The position numbers were made by a program, and so were the translations under genes. From positions 2,728,001 through 2,792,000 of the forward strand of contig NZ_CP027706.1 of the NCBI RefSeq assembly GCF_003850565.1: 64,000 nucleotides of DNA, in the 5' to 3' direction. The notes under the pieces were generated by a model that ran no database searches, was not told the DNA's origin, and saw nothing but the letters and a program-made list of their open reading frames with translations. This DNA comes from Pseudomonas sessilinigenes. GTDB lineage: Bacteria; Pseudomonadota; Gammaproteobacteria; Pseudomonadales; Pseudomonadaceae. Shown one piece after another: positions 26,542 through 34,968 of this stretch. Position 1 is the stretch's first letter, and every line of letters starts with the position of its first letter.

Positions 26542-29459
26542 CAGGCGGCTCCGCTCTTGATCAGGGACTTGGACTGGCTGGCAGGCTTGTGGGCCCGCAC
26601 CGACTGGTGCGCCAGGGCGGTGAGGATCAGCAGCGTCGCACCCACCACCACCGCGTACACGCCAATGTCGAAGAACAGCGCGCTGGCGATATGGATATCG
26701 CCGAACAGCGGCAGGTCCAGGTGCAGGGTGTGGGTGGTCAGGAACGGATAGCCCCAGGCCAGGGCGCCCAGGCCCGTGGCCACGGCGAACAGCAGGCCGG
26801 TGCCCATCCAGCGCAGCGGTCGCAGGCTCATCTGCGCCTCCACCCACTGGGTGCCGGCCACCATGTACTGCAGGATGAACGCCACCGACATCACCAGCCC
26901 GGCGACGAAACCGCCGCCCGGCAGGTTGTGCCCGCGCATGAACAGGTAGAAGGACACCACCAGGGCGATCGGCAGCAGCAGGCGCACCAGCACCGCGGGC
27001 ACCATCATGAAACCCAGGGCGGTGTCGCTGGCCTGGCGCGGGTTGACCAGGTCGGTGACCACGTCCGGTGCCAGCAGGCGCTGCTGGGCCGGCAGTTGCA
27101 TGCTCTCCTTGGGCGGGCGGAAGCGTCGCAGCAGGGCGAACACGGTCAGGGCCACGGCCACCAGCACGGTGATCTCGCCCAGGGTGTCGAAGCTGCGGAA
27201 ATCCACCAGGGTCACGTTGACCACATTGGTGCCGCCCCCCTCGGGCAGGGCCCGGCTCAGGTAGAACGAGGAAATGTCGTTGGGCGTCGGCCGAGTCAGC
27301 ATGGCGTAGGACAACAGCGCCATGCCCAGGCCCACGGCGACCGACAGGCTCAGGTCGCGCAGGCGACGGATACGCGCCTTGGGCACGCTGCTGGGCAGCG
27401 GCGAGACGTCTTCGATCCGCCGTGGCAGCCAGCGCAGGCCCAGCAGGATCAACACCGTGGTCACCACTTCCACCACCAATTGCGTCAAGGCGAGGTCGGG
27501 AGCGGAGAACCAGACGAAGGTCACGCAGGTCATCAGCCCGCAGACGCTGACCATGGTCAGGGCGGCCAGGCGGTGGTACTTGGCCTGCCACGCGGCGCCC
27601 AGGGCACAGGCAATGGCCAGCAGCCAGAAAGTCACGAAGACGATGGAACCGGGGATCTTCGGCCGGTCGCCCCAGGTCAGGCTGCTGTAGAGCATGGGGA
27701 TCAACCCGGCGATCACCGCCGCCAGCACCAGCAGGAACAGCTGGCTCTGCAGGCGCTTGGTGCTCAAGTGCCGTTCAAGGCTGCGGGCCTGGCGAGTCAG
27801 GGCCACCAGGCAGCGTTCGAACAGGCGCTTGCCGTTGAAGCGGCCCACGCCCGGCGGGTAGGCGAAACGGCCACGCACCAGCGGCTTGCGCAGCAGCAGG
27901 TAGAGGACGATGCCGCAGGACATGGCGATCAGGCTCATGATCATCGGCGCGTTGAGGCCGTGCCAGATCGCCAGGCTGTACTCGGGCAGGGTCCCGCCCA
28001 CCACCGGCCGTGCGGCGGCGGCCAACAACGGCCCGATGATCTGGGCCGGGAAGATCCCCACCAGCAGGCAGGTGAACACCAGCAGCTCCACCGGTGCGCG
28101 CATCCAGCGTGGCGGCTCGTGGGGCGTGTGGGGCAGGTCGGTGGCCGGCTTGCCGAAGAACACATCGACGGTGAAGCGCAGGGCATAGGCGACGCTGAAG
28201 GTCCCGGCGATGGTGGCGATCACCGGCAGGGCGATCTCGACCCAGGCGCTGGAATTGATGAACACCGTCTCGGCGAAGAACATCTCCTTGGACAGGAAGC
28301 CGTTGAGCAGCGGCACCCCGGCCATGGAGGCGCTGGCCACCATGGCCAGGGTCGCGGTGTAGGGCATCAGCTTGATCAGGCCGTTGAGCTTGCGGATGTC
28401 GCGGCTGCCGCTCTCGTGGTCGATGATCCCGGCGGCCATGAACAGCGAGGCCTTGAAGGTGGCGTGGTTGAGGATGTGGAATACCGCGGCCACCGCTGCC
28501 AGCGGGCTGTTCAGGCCCAGCAGCAGGGTGATCAGGCCCAGGTGGCTGATGGTGGAGTAGGCCAGCAGACCCTTGAGGTCGTTCTGGAACATCGCGCAAT
28601 AAGCGCCCAGCACCAGGGTACAGGCGCCAGCGCCGCCGACGATCCAGAACCATTCCTCGCTGCCGGACAGCGATGGCCACAGGCGGGCCAGGAGAAACAC
28701 CCCGGCCTTGACCATGGTTGCCGAGTGCAGGTAGGCCGAGACCGGGGTCGGTGCGGCCATGGCGTGGGGAAGCCAGAAGTGGAAGGGGAATTGTGCGCTC
28801 TTGCTCAGTGCACCGAGCAGGATCAGGGGAAGCAGGACAGGGTAGAGGGCATGGGCCCTGATCTTGTCGCCGGCAGCCAGTACCTGATCCAGGTCATAGC
28901 TGCCCACCACATGGCCGAGCAGCATGACCCCCGCCAACAGGCATAATCCCCCGGCCCCGGTGACCATCAGCGCCATGTAGGCACCACGGCGGGCGTCGGA
29001 ACGGTGATGCCAATAGCCGATCAGCAGGAACGAGAAGAGGCTGGTCAGTTCCCAGAAGAACACGATCTGGATCAGGTTGCCGGAGATCACCAGGCCCAGC
29101 ATGGCGCCCATGAACGCCAGGAAAAAGGCGAAGAAGCGCGGCACCGGGTCCTGGGGCGACATGTAGTAGCGGGCATACAACGACACCAGGGTGCCGATGC
29201 CCAGCACCAGCAGCGAGAACAGCCAGGCGAAGCCGTCCAGGCGCAACACGAAGTTCAGTCCCAGGCTGGGCAGCCAGGCATACTCCTCGCGAATGATCCC
29301 GCCATCGGCGATCTGCGGGTACAGCAGGGCCACCTGGACGGTGCCGATAAGGGCAACCAGGCCGGCCAGCAAGGATTCGGTATTACGTGCGTTGTGCGGC
29401 AACAGGGCCGCCAGACAGCTGCCCATGAACGGCAGAAGCAGTAGAACTATCAGGGACAT
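26541..29459 (-). CDS. mrpA: Mrp-type Na+/H+ antiporter subunit A, with fused B (group 2)
   Basis: 972 residues with around 20 membrane helices. Residues 1 to about 500 are NuoL-like (LVLGIGTLVSLYARYYMS; FFWELTSLFSFLLIGYW; KSAQFPFHFWLPHAMAAPTPVSAYLHSATMVKAGV). The C-terminal part adds the MrpA extension and an MrpB domain (ILQYMVAGTQWVEAQMSLRP; LPGGGFVAGLVMS). The A-B fusion and order A-C-D-E-F-G define the group-2 antiporters of Pseudomonas (Sha/Pha), linked to Na+ and alkali tolerance. First gene of the operon. Confidence 0.95.
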   Translation of the reverse strand: MSLIVLLLLPFMGSCLAALLPHNARNTESLLAGLVALIGTVQVALLYPQIADGGIIREEYAWLPSLGLNFVLRLDGFAWLFSLLVLGIGTLVSLYARYYMSPQDPVPRFFAFFLAFMGAMLGLVISGNLIQIVFFWELTSLFSFLLIGYWHHRSDARRGAYMALMVTGAGGLCLLAGVMLLGHVVGSYDLDQVLAAGDKIRAHALYPVLLPLILLGALSKSAQFPFHFWLPHAMAAPTPVSAYLHSATMVKAGVFLLARLWPSLSGSEEWFWIVGGAGACTLVLGAYCAMFQNDLKGLLAYSTISHLGLITLLLGLNSPLAAVAAVFHILNHATFKASLFMAAGIIDHESGSRDIRKLNGLIKLMPYTATLAMVASASMAGVPLLNGFLSKEMFFAETVFINSSAWVEIALPVIATIAGTFSVAYALRFTVDVFFGKPATDLPHTPHEPPRWMRAPVELLVFTCLLVGIFPAQIIGPLLAAAARPVVGGTLPEYSLAIWHGLNAPMIMSLIAMSCGIVLYLLLRKPLVRGRFAYPPGVGRFNGKRLFERCLVALTRQARSLERHLSTKRLQSQLFLLVLAAVIAGLIPMLYSSLTWGDRPKIPGSIVFVTFWLLAIACALGAAWQAKYHRLAALTMVSVCGLMTCVTFVWFSAPDLALTQLVVEVVTTVLILLGLRWLPRRIEDVSPLPSSVPKARIRRLRDLSLSVAVGLGMALLSYAMLTRPTPNDISSFYLSRALPEGGGTNVVNVTLVDFRSFDTLGEITVLVAVALTVFALLRRFRPPKESMQLPAQQRLLAPDVVTDLVNPRQASDTALGFMMVPAVLVRLLLPIALVVSFYLFMRGHNLPGGGFVAGLVMSVAFILQYMVAGTQWVEAQMSLRPLRWMGTGLLFAVATGLGALAWGYPFLTTHTLHLDLPLFGDIHIASALFFDIGVYAVVVGATLLILTALAHQSVRAHKPASQSKSLIKSGAA

Positions 29460-29657
29460 AGGCTTCTAATCTGCGGAAAAGTATGACGCATAATACGTGC
29501 CAGGCCCTGGATCACCAACCGCCAAGCGCGGCCAGGCAGCCATCAGAAATGTTACATGCGCTTTCAAAGGTAGGAGACAAATGCCTGCTTCGCCCGTTCC
29601 CGGGTGTTTGTACAAGGTTTGCCCTGCACGCAACTCATCGGACAAGGATCGACACGG

Positions 29658-30029
29658 ATGCACCCAGCCCAAACCACCACCAGCCGATTTCTCCGGCGTG
29701 GCTGCTTTGCCCTGCTGTTCACCTGCCTGGGCGCCGCGTTGGCCATCGGCCTGGAACGGTTGTACCCGCCGGCCCAGGAGATGATCAGCACCCGCAAGGC
29801 CCTGGTCATCGACGGCCCCCCGGACGACGGGCACAGCTACCTGTTGCCGCCGGGCACCGTGCTGTATTACGAAAAGGCCATGCCGGAGGGGCATATCCGC
29901 TACCGGGCCTATTTCTATTACAAGGGCAAAATTGAAGGTGATCCGCTGCCGCTGGAGCCCAAGCACCATGGGTCCTTGATCGCCCCGGGCTGGCTTTCGA
30001 GCCCTGAGCCTGACGCGCCGTCCTTGTAG
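29658..30029 (+). CDS. Hypothetical single-pass membrane protein
   Basis: 123 residues. One N-terminal hydrophobic segment (GCFALLFTCLGAALAIGLERLY) with an Arg-rich cytoplasmic side, then a soluble domain (KALVIDGPPDDGHSYLLPPGTVLYYEKAMPEGHIRYRAYFYYKGKIEGD) that would face the periplasm. No family recognised. The ATG at 29658 has AAGGA 9 bp upstream. The frame opens earlier at a GTG (29604), which is less convincing. Confidence 0.65.
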   Translation: MHPAQTTTSRFLRRGCFALLFTCLGAALAIGLERLYPPAQEMISTRKALVIDGPPDDGHSYLLPPGTVLYYEKAMPEGHIRYRAYFYYKGKIEGDPLPLEPKHHGSLIAPGWLSSPEPDAPSL

Positions 30030-30039
30030 GTGGCCGGGG

Positions 30040-30972
30040 TCAGGGCGGTGTCGACTCACCGCCCAGGGTGGCTTCTGGCCTGTGCGTCGATCTACGGTTG
30101 ATCTTCAGCTCGCTGACGATCACCGCCAGCACGATCATCGCCCCGCCCACTAGGGCCAGGGCGGGCAGGCGCTCGCCGGCGATGCGCCCGACGATCCCGG
30201 CCCAGACCGGTTCGCCGGCATAGATCAGCGTGGCCCGGGTCGGCGAGACGCTCCTTTGCGCCCAGTTCATCGCCACCTGGATCGCCGCGCTGGAGGCTCC
30301 CAGGCCCAGGGCGATGACCAGCAGCAGCCAGGAGAATTCCGGCAGTGTTTCCCCGGTCGGCACCACCATGGCAAAGGCCAGTACCGAGGTCACCGCCAAT
30401 TGCACCACCGTCACCCGGCGCACGTCCACGCGCCCGGCGAAACTGCTGATGAGGATGATTTCCGCGGCGATCGCCACGGTGCTGATCAGGGTTGCGATCT
30501 CTCCGGGGCTGAAATCCAGGGAAGCGCCGTTGGGCCCGGACAGCAGCATCAGCCCGGTGAATGCCAGCATGATCCCCAGGCTGGGCAGCAAGCCTGGGCG
30601 CTTGCCCATGAACAGCCATTGCAGCAAGGGCACGAAGGGCACGTACAACGCGGTGATGAAGGCCGACTGGCTGCTGGGGATGGTTTGCAGGCCCACGGTC
30701 TGCAAACCGTAGCCGAGCACGATGGCGACCCCGATGAAACTGCCGGCGCGCAATTCGAACAGGGTCAGCCCACGCAGGCGCGATCCGGAAAACAGCGCGA
30801 CGATAGCGGCCGCCGCGGCGAAGCGCAGGCCGACGAAGAACATCGGGCCACTGACGCTCATGGCCTGTTGCACCAGCAGGAAGGTAGCGCCCCAGATCAT
30901 GGTGATCAGCACCAGCACGGCCTCGGCCTTGCTGAGCTTGTAGGAAAAAGTGCTGGGAGCCTTGGATGTCAT
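30040..30972 (-). CDS. EamA/DMT-family transporter
   Basis: 310 residues, ten hydrophobic helices in two EamA repeats (LVLITMIWGATFLLVQQAMS; IIALYVPFVPLLQWLFMGKRP type segments; SPTRATLIYAGEPVWAGIVGRIAGERLPALALVGGAMIVLAVI). Likely exports a metabolite or amino acid from the cytoplasm. The frame is open to 31077, but MTSKAPSTFSYKLSKAEAVLV at 30972 gives normal family length. It is divergent from the XRE-cupin regulator across 84 bp, so that regulator probably controls it. Confidence 0.88.
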   Translation of the reverse strand: MTSKAPSTFSYKLSKAEAVLVLITMIWGATFLLVQQAMSVSGPMFFVGLRFAAAAAIVALFSGSRLRGLTLFELRAGSFIGVAIVLGYGLQTVGLQTIPSSQSAFITALYVPFVPLLQWLFMGKRPGLLPSLGIMLAFTGLMLLSGPNGASLDFSPGEIATLISTVAIAAEIILISSFAGRVDVRRVTVVQLAVTSVLAFAMVVPTGETLPEFSWLLLVIALGLGASSAAIQVAMNWAQRSVSPTRATLIYAGEPVWAGIVGRIAGERLPALALVGGAMIVLAVIVSELKINRRSTHRPEATLGGESTPP

Positions 30973-31056
30973 GGTCTTGCGTGCTACCTGAGGGGGACGC
31001 ACAATGCGCCGAAAGTTGAGCAGTATACTGCGCAGGTACCAGGGGTGAGCAATATA

Positions 31057-31620
31057 GTGCACAAGGAAAACACGCAACGGGCGTCAGTCCTGCAACACGT
31101 CAGCCTCAATGTCCGGCGCTTGCGGCATGCCGCAGGCTTGAGCCAGACCGCCCTGGCGGAAAAATCCGCTGTCAGTCGGCGCATGCTGGTAGCCATCGAG
31201 GCCGGGGAGAAGAACGTCAGCCTGGGCACCCTGGACCGGGTGGCCGAAGCCCTGGGCGTAGCCTTCAGCGACCTGATCCAGGCCCCGGACTCCCGGGACT
31301 CCACTCGTATCAATGAATTGGCCTGGGCCGGGGTGATTCCCGGCAGTCGCGCGATGTTGCTGGCCAAGGCCGACGCAACCCGTGAAGTGGAACTGTGGGA
31401 GTGGCGCCTGGAGCCGGGGGAGGTGTATCGCTCCGAGTGCGATGCCGAGGGCTGGAGCGAGCAGTTGTACGTCTTCGAGGGCTGCCTGACGGTGTTCTTC
31501 GGCGATGACGAACGTCGCCTGGAGAGTGGCGATTTCTTCATGTTCGCCAGCCATGTTCCCCATGGCTATCGCAATGACGGCGAGCAGGCCACACGCTTCG
31601 TGCGCAATGTGGTGATCTGA
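31057..31620 (+). CDS. XRE-family regulator with cupin domain
   Basis: 187 residues. The N-terminal helix-turn-helix (HVSLNVRRLRHAAGLSQTALAEKSAVSRRMLVAIEAGEKNVSLGTLDRVAEALGV) occupies residues 12-65. The C-terminal cupin (WRLEPGEVYRSECDAEGWSEQLYVFEGCLTVFFGDDERRLESGDFFMFASHVPHGYRN) is a likely small-ligand sensor. It starts at GTG 31057, preceded by AGGGGTGAG. Regulators of this build often repress a neighbouring exporter or amino-acid catabolic gene; here the divergent EamA gene is the natural target. A TATACT at 31024 may be part of the divergent promoter. Confidence 0.87.
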   Translation: MHKENTQRASVLQHVSLNVRRLRHAAGLSQTALAEKSAVSRRMLVAIEAGEKNVSLGTLDRVAEALGVAFSDLIQAPDSRDSTRINELAWAGVIPGSRAMLLAKADATREVELWEWRLEPGEVYRSECDAEGWSEQLYVFEGCLTVFFGDDERRLESGDFFMFASHVPHGYRNDGEQATRFVRNVVI

Positions 31621-31740
31621 GCGCCAACGCCACGGGCAACTGTTCGCCAGCCAACAGCAGTTGGGCATTTTGCCTGTTTAAAGCTCAGGTAGTTTCTCTT
31701 GTTTGTTTTTTAGATTATTGATTTAAAAGAATTTTATTCT

Positions 31741-31758
31741 TAGGCACGGGTTCTGCAA
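31741..31758 (+). promoter_or_regulatory. Sigma-54 promoter match before the sulfur cluster
   Basis: AGGCACGGGTTCTGCAA has the -24 GG (31743-31744) and -12 GC (31755-31756) separated by exactly 10 bp, matching GGCACG-N4-(T/C)TGCA. Transcription would start near 31768, about 50 bp before the SfnB-type gene. In P. putida the sulfone-use genes are controlled by SfnR, a sigma-54 activator (established), so the match fits the genes downstream. Confidence 0.65.
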
Positions 31759-31819
31759 TTGTCCTGGCAGGAGTCACCTTCGGGTGTCGATCTCGATCAT
31801 CAGGAAGCGGAGCCGGCCC

Positions 31820-33022
31820 ATGACAGCCCCAGCCCAACCCCCCAGCAATGCCCATATCATCCAGAGCGATGCCGAAGCCATCAGTGTCGCCCGAGCCCTG
31901 GCCCGGCGCTTTGCCGTGGATGCCGCGGTACGGGATCGCGAGCGGCGCCTGCCGATCGCCGAACTGGAGGAGTTCTCCGCCAGTGGCCTGTGGGGCATCA
32001 CCATTCCCCGCGAATACGGCGGTGCCGGAGTGTCCTATGTGACCCTGGTGGAGGTGATCAAGATCATCTCCGCCGCCGACCCGTCCCTGGGCCAGCTGCC
32101 GCAGAACCACCTGGGGGTGGTGGATATCCTGTTGCAGACCGCCAGCGAGGAACAAAAACACCATTACTTCGCCAAGGTGTTGCAGGGCTATCGTTTCGGC
32201 AACGCGTTCTCCGAGGCCGGCAGCAAGCATGTCGGGGCCTTCCAGAGCCAGATCCGCTTCGACGGCGACCAGGCGCGCATCGATGGCCAGAAGTTCTACT
32301 GCACCGGTGCCTTGTTCGCCCATATCGTCCCGGCAGTGGCCGTGGATGAGGACGGCCAGGCCCATATCGCCTTTATCGAGCGCGATGCCCCGGGGTTGAC
32401 GGTGATCGACAGCTGGGATGGCTTCGGCCAGCGCACCACCGCCAGTGGCGGGGTCAGCCTGCAGGCGGTACAGGTGCCGCGCAGCGCGGTGATCCCTGCC
32501 CATCGAGCCTTCGACCAACCCACCGCCGACGGGCCGATCTCCCAGGTGATCCAGGCCGCTGTGGATACCGGCATCGCTGTCGCTGCGCTGGAGGACACCA
32601 AGCAACAGGCCCGGCAATCCCGGCCCTGGATCGACAGCGGCCTGGATCATGGCTGGCAGGATCCTTACACCCTTGCCGCCATTGGCGACCTGGAGTGGCG
32701 CGTGCACGGCACTGAGGAAATCCTCGTCCGGGCCGCCCAGGCCATCGACCAGGCCCTGGCCAGGCCTGATGCCGATAGCGTCGCCCAGGCCTCGGTGGTG
32801 GTGGCCCAGGCCAAGGTGCTGTCGGCAGAAAGCTCGCTGCTGGCGGCGAGCAAACTGTTCGAGCTGGCGGGCACCCGCTCGGTCTCGGCCAAGTACAACC
32901 TCGACCGTCACTGGCGCAATGCCCGGACCCATACCCTGCATGACCCGGCGCGCTGGAAGCTCCACCTGCTCGGTAACTTTCTGCTCAACGGGGTCAAGCC
33001 GGCCCGCCACGCCTGGAACTGA
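31820..33022 (+). CDS. SfnB-family sulfur-acquisition oxidoreductase (acyl-CoA dehydrogenase fold)
   Basis: 400 residues with the acyl-CoA dehydrogenase layout: helical N-terminal domain (ELEEFSASGLWGITIPREYGGAGVSYVTLVEVIKIISAADPS), beta middle domain (YRFGNAFSEAGSKHVG, IDGQKFYCTGALFAHIV), and C-terminal helices ending DRHWRNARTHTLHDPARWKLHLLGN. Family members are flavin-dependent and desulfurise or oxidise organosulfur compounds (DszC/SfnB type) rather than acyl-CoA. The ATG at 31820 has GCGGAG 8 bp before it; the frame also opens at GTG 31784. First gene of a probable operon behind the sigma-54 site. Confidence 0.88.
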   Translation: MTAPAQPPSNAHIIQSDAEAISVARALARRFAVDAAVRDRERRLPIAELEEFSASGLWGITIPREYGGAGVSYVTLVEVIKIISAADPSLGQLPQNHLGVVDILLQTASEEQKHHYFAKVLQGYRFGNAFSEAGSKHVGAFQSQIRFDGDQARIDGQKFYCTGALFAHIVPAVAVDEDGQAHIAFIERDAPGLTVIDSWDGFGQRTTASGGVSLQAVQVPRSAVIPAHRAFDQPTADGPISQVIQAAVDTGIAVAALEDTKQQARQSRPWIDSGLDHGWQDPYTLAAIGDLEWRVHGTEEILVRAAQAIDQALARPDADSVAQASVVVAQAKVLSAESSLLAASKLFELAGTRSVSAKYNLDRHWRNARTHTLHDPARWKLHLLGNFLLNGVKPARHAWN

Positions 33023-33033
33023 AGGACTGCCCC

Positions 33034-33495
33034 ATGAATGCACTGACCCGTCCCGAGAACCCCGAACAGGCCCTGGCCCAGGGCGTCGAACACTTGCAAT
33101 TGGCACGCCGTCTGTTGCAGCAGACCCTGGCGTTTGTCCGCCACCAGGCGTTGCCCTGGCCCGGTAGCGGCCTGGCCCGAGCCAGCGACGACCCTTATGT
33201 GATCAGCCGCTTTGGCGACCTTCAGCTACGCATCGATGTGGCCTCGGCCCTGCAGGACCGTGCCCGGCGCCACTTGCAGTCAGGCCAGGACCCGGCCGAG
33301 ACCCAGATCGCCCTGGCCGAGGCCGCGATTGCCGCTGGCGAGGCGCTGCTGGCGGCCGGCAATGCCGAGTTCGAACTCACCGGCCAGCGCAGCCCGCAGC
33401 CGTCGACGCTGCACGATCCGCTGCGCTGGAAGTATCAGCTGATTGGCAATTACCGCCTCAATGGCGTGGCACCAGGTTCCAGGAGTGCTGTGTGA
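33034..33495 (+). CDS. Stand-alone C-terminal domain of an SfnB/acyl-CoA-dehydrogenase-like protein
   Basis: 153 residues that align only with the C-terminal helical domain of the gene just upstream. Shared landmarks are DPYVISRFGDLQLRI against DPYTLAAIGDLEWRV, the Ala-rich helix, and TLHDPLRWKYQLIGNYRLNGV against TLHDPARWKLHLLGNFLLNGV. It lacks the N-terminal and beta domains and the DRHWRNARTHT segment, which in this fold contributes to the flavin site and subunit contacts. It therefore cannot be an ordinary dehydrogenase by itself; a subunit partnering the upstream flavoprotein is possible. It has its own ATG, an 11-bp spacing from sfnB and a 1-bp overlap with the next gene, so it appears maintained. 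Confidence 0.78.
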   Translation: MNALTRPENPEQALAQGVEHLQLARRLLQQTLAFVRHQALPWPGSGLARASDDPYVISRFGDLQLRIDVASALQDRARRHLQSGQDPAETQIALAEAAIAAGEALLAAGNAEFELTGQRSPQPSTLHDPLRWKYQLIGNYRLNGVAPGSRSAV

Positions 33496-34922
33496 TGCCT
33501 CGTGAAATACGCCTCAACGCTTTCGACATGAACTGCGTCGGCCACCAATCCCCGGGGCTCTGGGCCCATCCCAGGGACCGCTCCTGGCAGTACAAGGACC
33601 TGGAATACTGGACCGACCTGGCGCGAATCCTCGAGAGGGGCAAGTTCGACGGGCTGTTCATCGCCGATGTGCTGGGCCTCTATGACGTCTACAACGGCAA
33701 CGGCGAGGCGGCGATCCGCCAGGCGGCCCAGGTACCGGTGAACGATCCGTTGCAACTGATTCCGCCCATGGCCCTGGTCACCGAGCACCTGGGGTTCGGC
33801 CTCACCGCCTCGCTGTCCTTCGAACACCCGTATCCCTTCGCCCGGCGCCTTTCCACCCTCGACCACCTGACCAAAGGCCGTGCCGGCTGGAACATCGTCA
33901 CCTCGTACCTGGAGAGTGGCGCGCGCAATATCGGCCAGCAAGCCCAGACCGAGCACGACGCCCGCTACGACTATGCCGAGGAGTACCTGGAGGTCTGCTA
34001 CAAGCTTTGGGAGGGTAGCTGGGAGGACGGCGCGGTGCTGCGCGACCGCGAGCGACGGATCTTCAGCGATCCAAGCAAGATCCACGAGATTCGCCACCAG
34101 GGCAGGCACTTCCAGGTGCCGGGTATCCATTTGTGCGAGCCTTCGCCGCAGCGCACCCCGGTGCTTTACCAGGCCGGGGCCTCCAGCCGGGGCAAGCAGT
34201 TCGCCGCCGAGCAGGCCGAATGCGTGTTCGTTGCGGCGCCCTCCAAGGTGCTGCTGAAAAAGACCGTGGCCGATATCCGCCGCCGCGCCGCCGAGGCCGG
34301 GCGCGATCCGTCGAAGCTGCTGATCTTCAACCTGCAGACGGTGATCCTCGGCGAGACCGACGCCCAGGCCAAGGCCAAGTTCGAGGAGTACAAGCGCTGG
34401 GTCAGCTACGAAGGCGCCATGGCCTTGATCAGTGGCTGGACCGGTATCGATTTCAGTCGCTTCCGCCCTGACGAGCCGCTGCAGCATGTGCATACCAATG
34501 CCATCCAGTCGGCGGTGGAGGCCTTCTCCACGGCGGATCCGAACAAGGTCTGGACGCCCCACGAATTGGCAGACTGGGTGGGTATCGGTGGTTTCGGCCC
34601 GTTGTTCGTCGGTGGTCCCGAGACTGTGGCCGACCTGTTGCAGGAGTGGGTCGAGGAAACCGATGTGGATGGCTTCAACCTGGCCTATGCCCTGACTCAC
34701 GAAACCTTTATCGATGCAGTGGACCTGCTGGTGCCGGAGTTGCAGAAGCGCGGGGCGTACAAGACCGACTATGCGCCAGGCACCTTGCGCGAGAAGTTGT
34801 TCGGCGCAGGCCCAGGGTTGCCCGAGAGCCATCCGGGCAGCGCCTGGCGCAACCTAGGTGCCCAACGCCAGGTGGTGGCCGCTGCCGAGCCGGAGCGGCG
34901 GCCGGCCGCGCAGCCGTTGTAG
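33495..34922 (+). CDS. NtaA/SnaA/DmoA-family FMN-dependent monooxygenase
   Basis: 475 residues of the bacterial luciferase-like (LLM) class: LNAFDMNCVGHQSPGLW, KFDGLFIADVLGLYDVYNG near residue 51, GFGLTASLSFEHPYPFARRLSTLDHLTKGRAGWNIVTSY near residue 97. Relatives oxidise nitrilotriacetate, dimethyl sulfide or desulfurised sulfones, using FMNH2 from a separate reductase, which is not seen in this window. With the SfnB-type gene it suggests oxidation of an organosulfur compound to release sulfite (inference). The ATG at 33495 overlaps the previous stop (TGATG); a GTG one codon earlier is the alternative. Confidence 0.88.
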   Translation: MPREIRLNAFDMNCVGHQSPGLWAHPRDRSWQYKDLEYWTDLARILERGKFDGLFIADVLGLYDVYNGNGEAAIRQAAQVPVNDPLQLIPPMALVTEHLGFGLTASLSFEHPYPFARRLSTLDHLTKGRAGWNIVTSYLESGARNIGQQAQTEHDARYDYAEEYLEVCYKLWEGSWEDGAVLRDRERRIFSDPSKIHEIRHQGRHFQVPGIHLCEPSPQRTPVLYQAGASSRGKQFAAEQAECVFVAAPSKVLLKKTVADIRRRAAEAGRDPSKLLIFNLQTVILGETDAQAKAKFEEYKRWVSYEGAMALISGWTGIDFSRFRPDEPLQHVHTNAIQSAVEAFSTADPNKVWTPHELADWVGIGGFGPLFVGGPETVADLLQEWVEETDVDGFNLAYALTHETFIDAVDLLVPELQKRGAYKTDYAPGTLREKLFGAGPGLPESHPGSAWRNLGAQRQVVAAAEPERRPAAQPL

Positions 34923-34968
34923 TACGTAGCTTGCACTGGCAGTTACGGGGCGCCACCAGGGAGCGGTC

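Noticed and set aside
29581..29784. Short ORF with AGGAG four bases before ATG
   Set aside because: It overlaps the better-supported 29658-30029 frame, and its translation is Pro/Arg/Cys-rich noise after the first residues.
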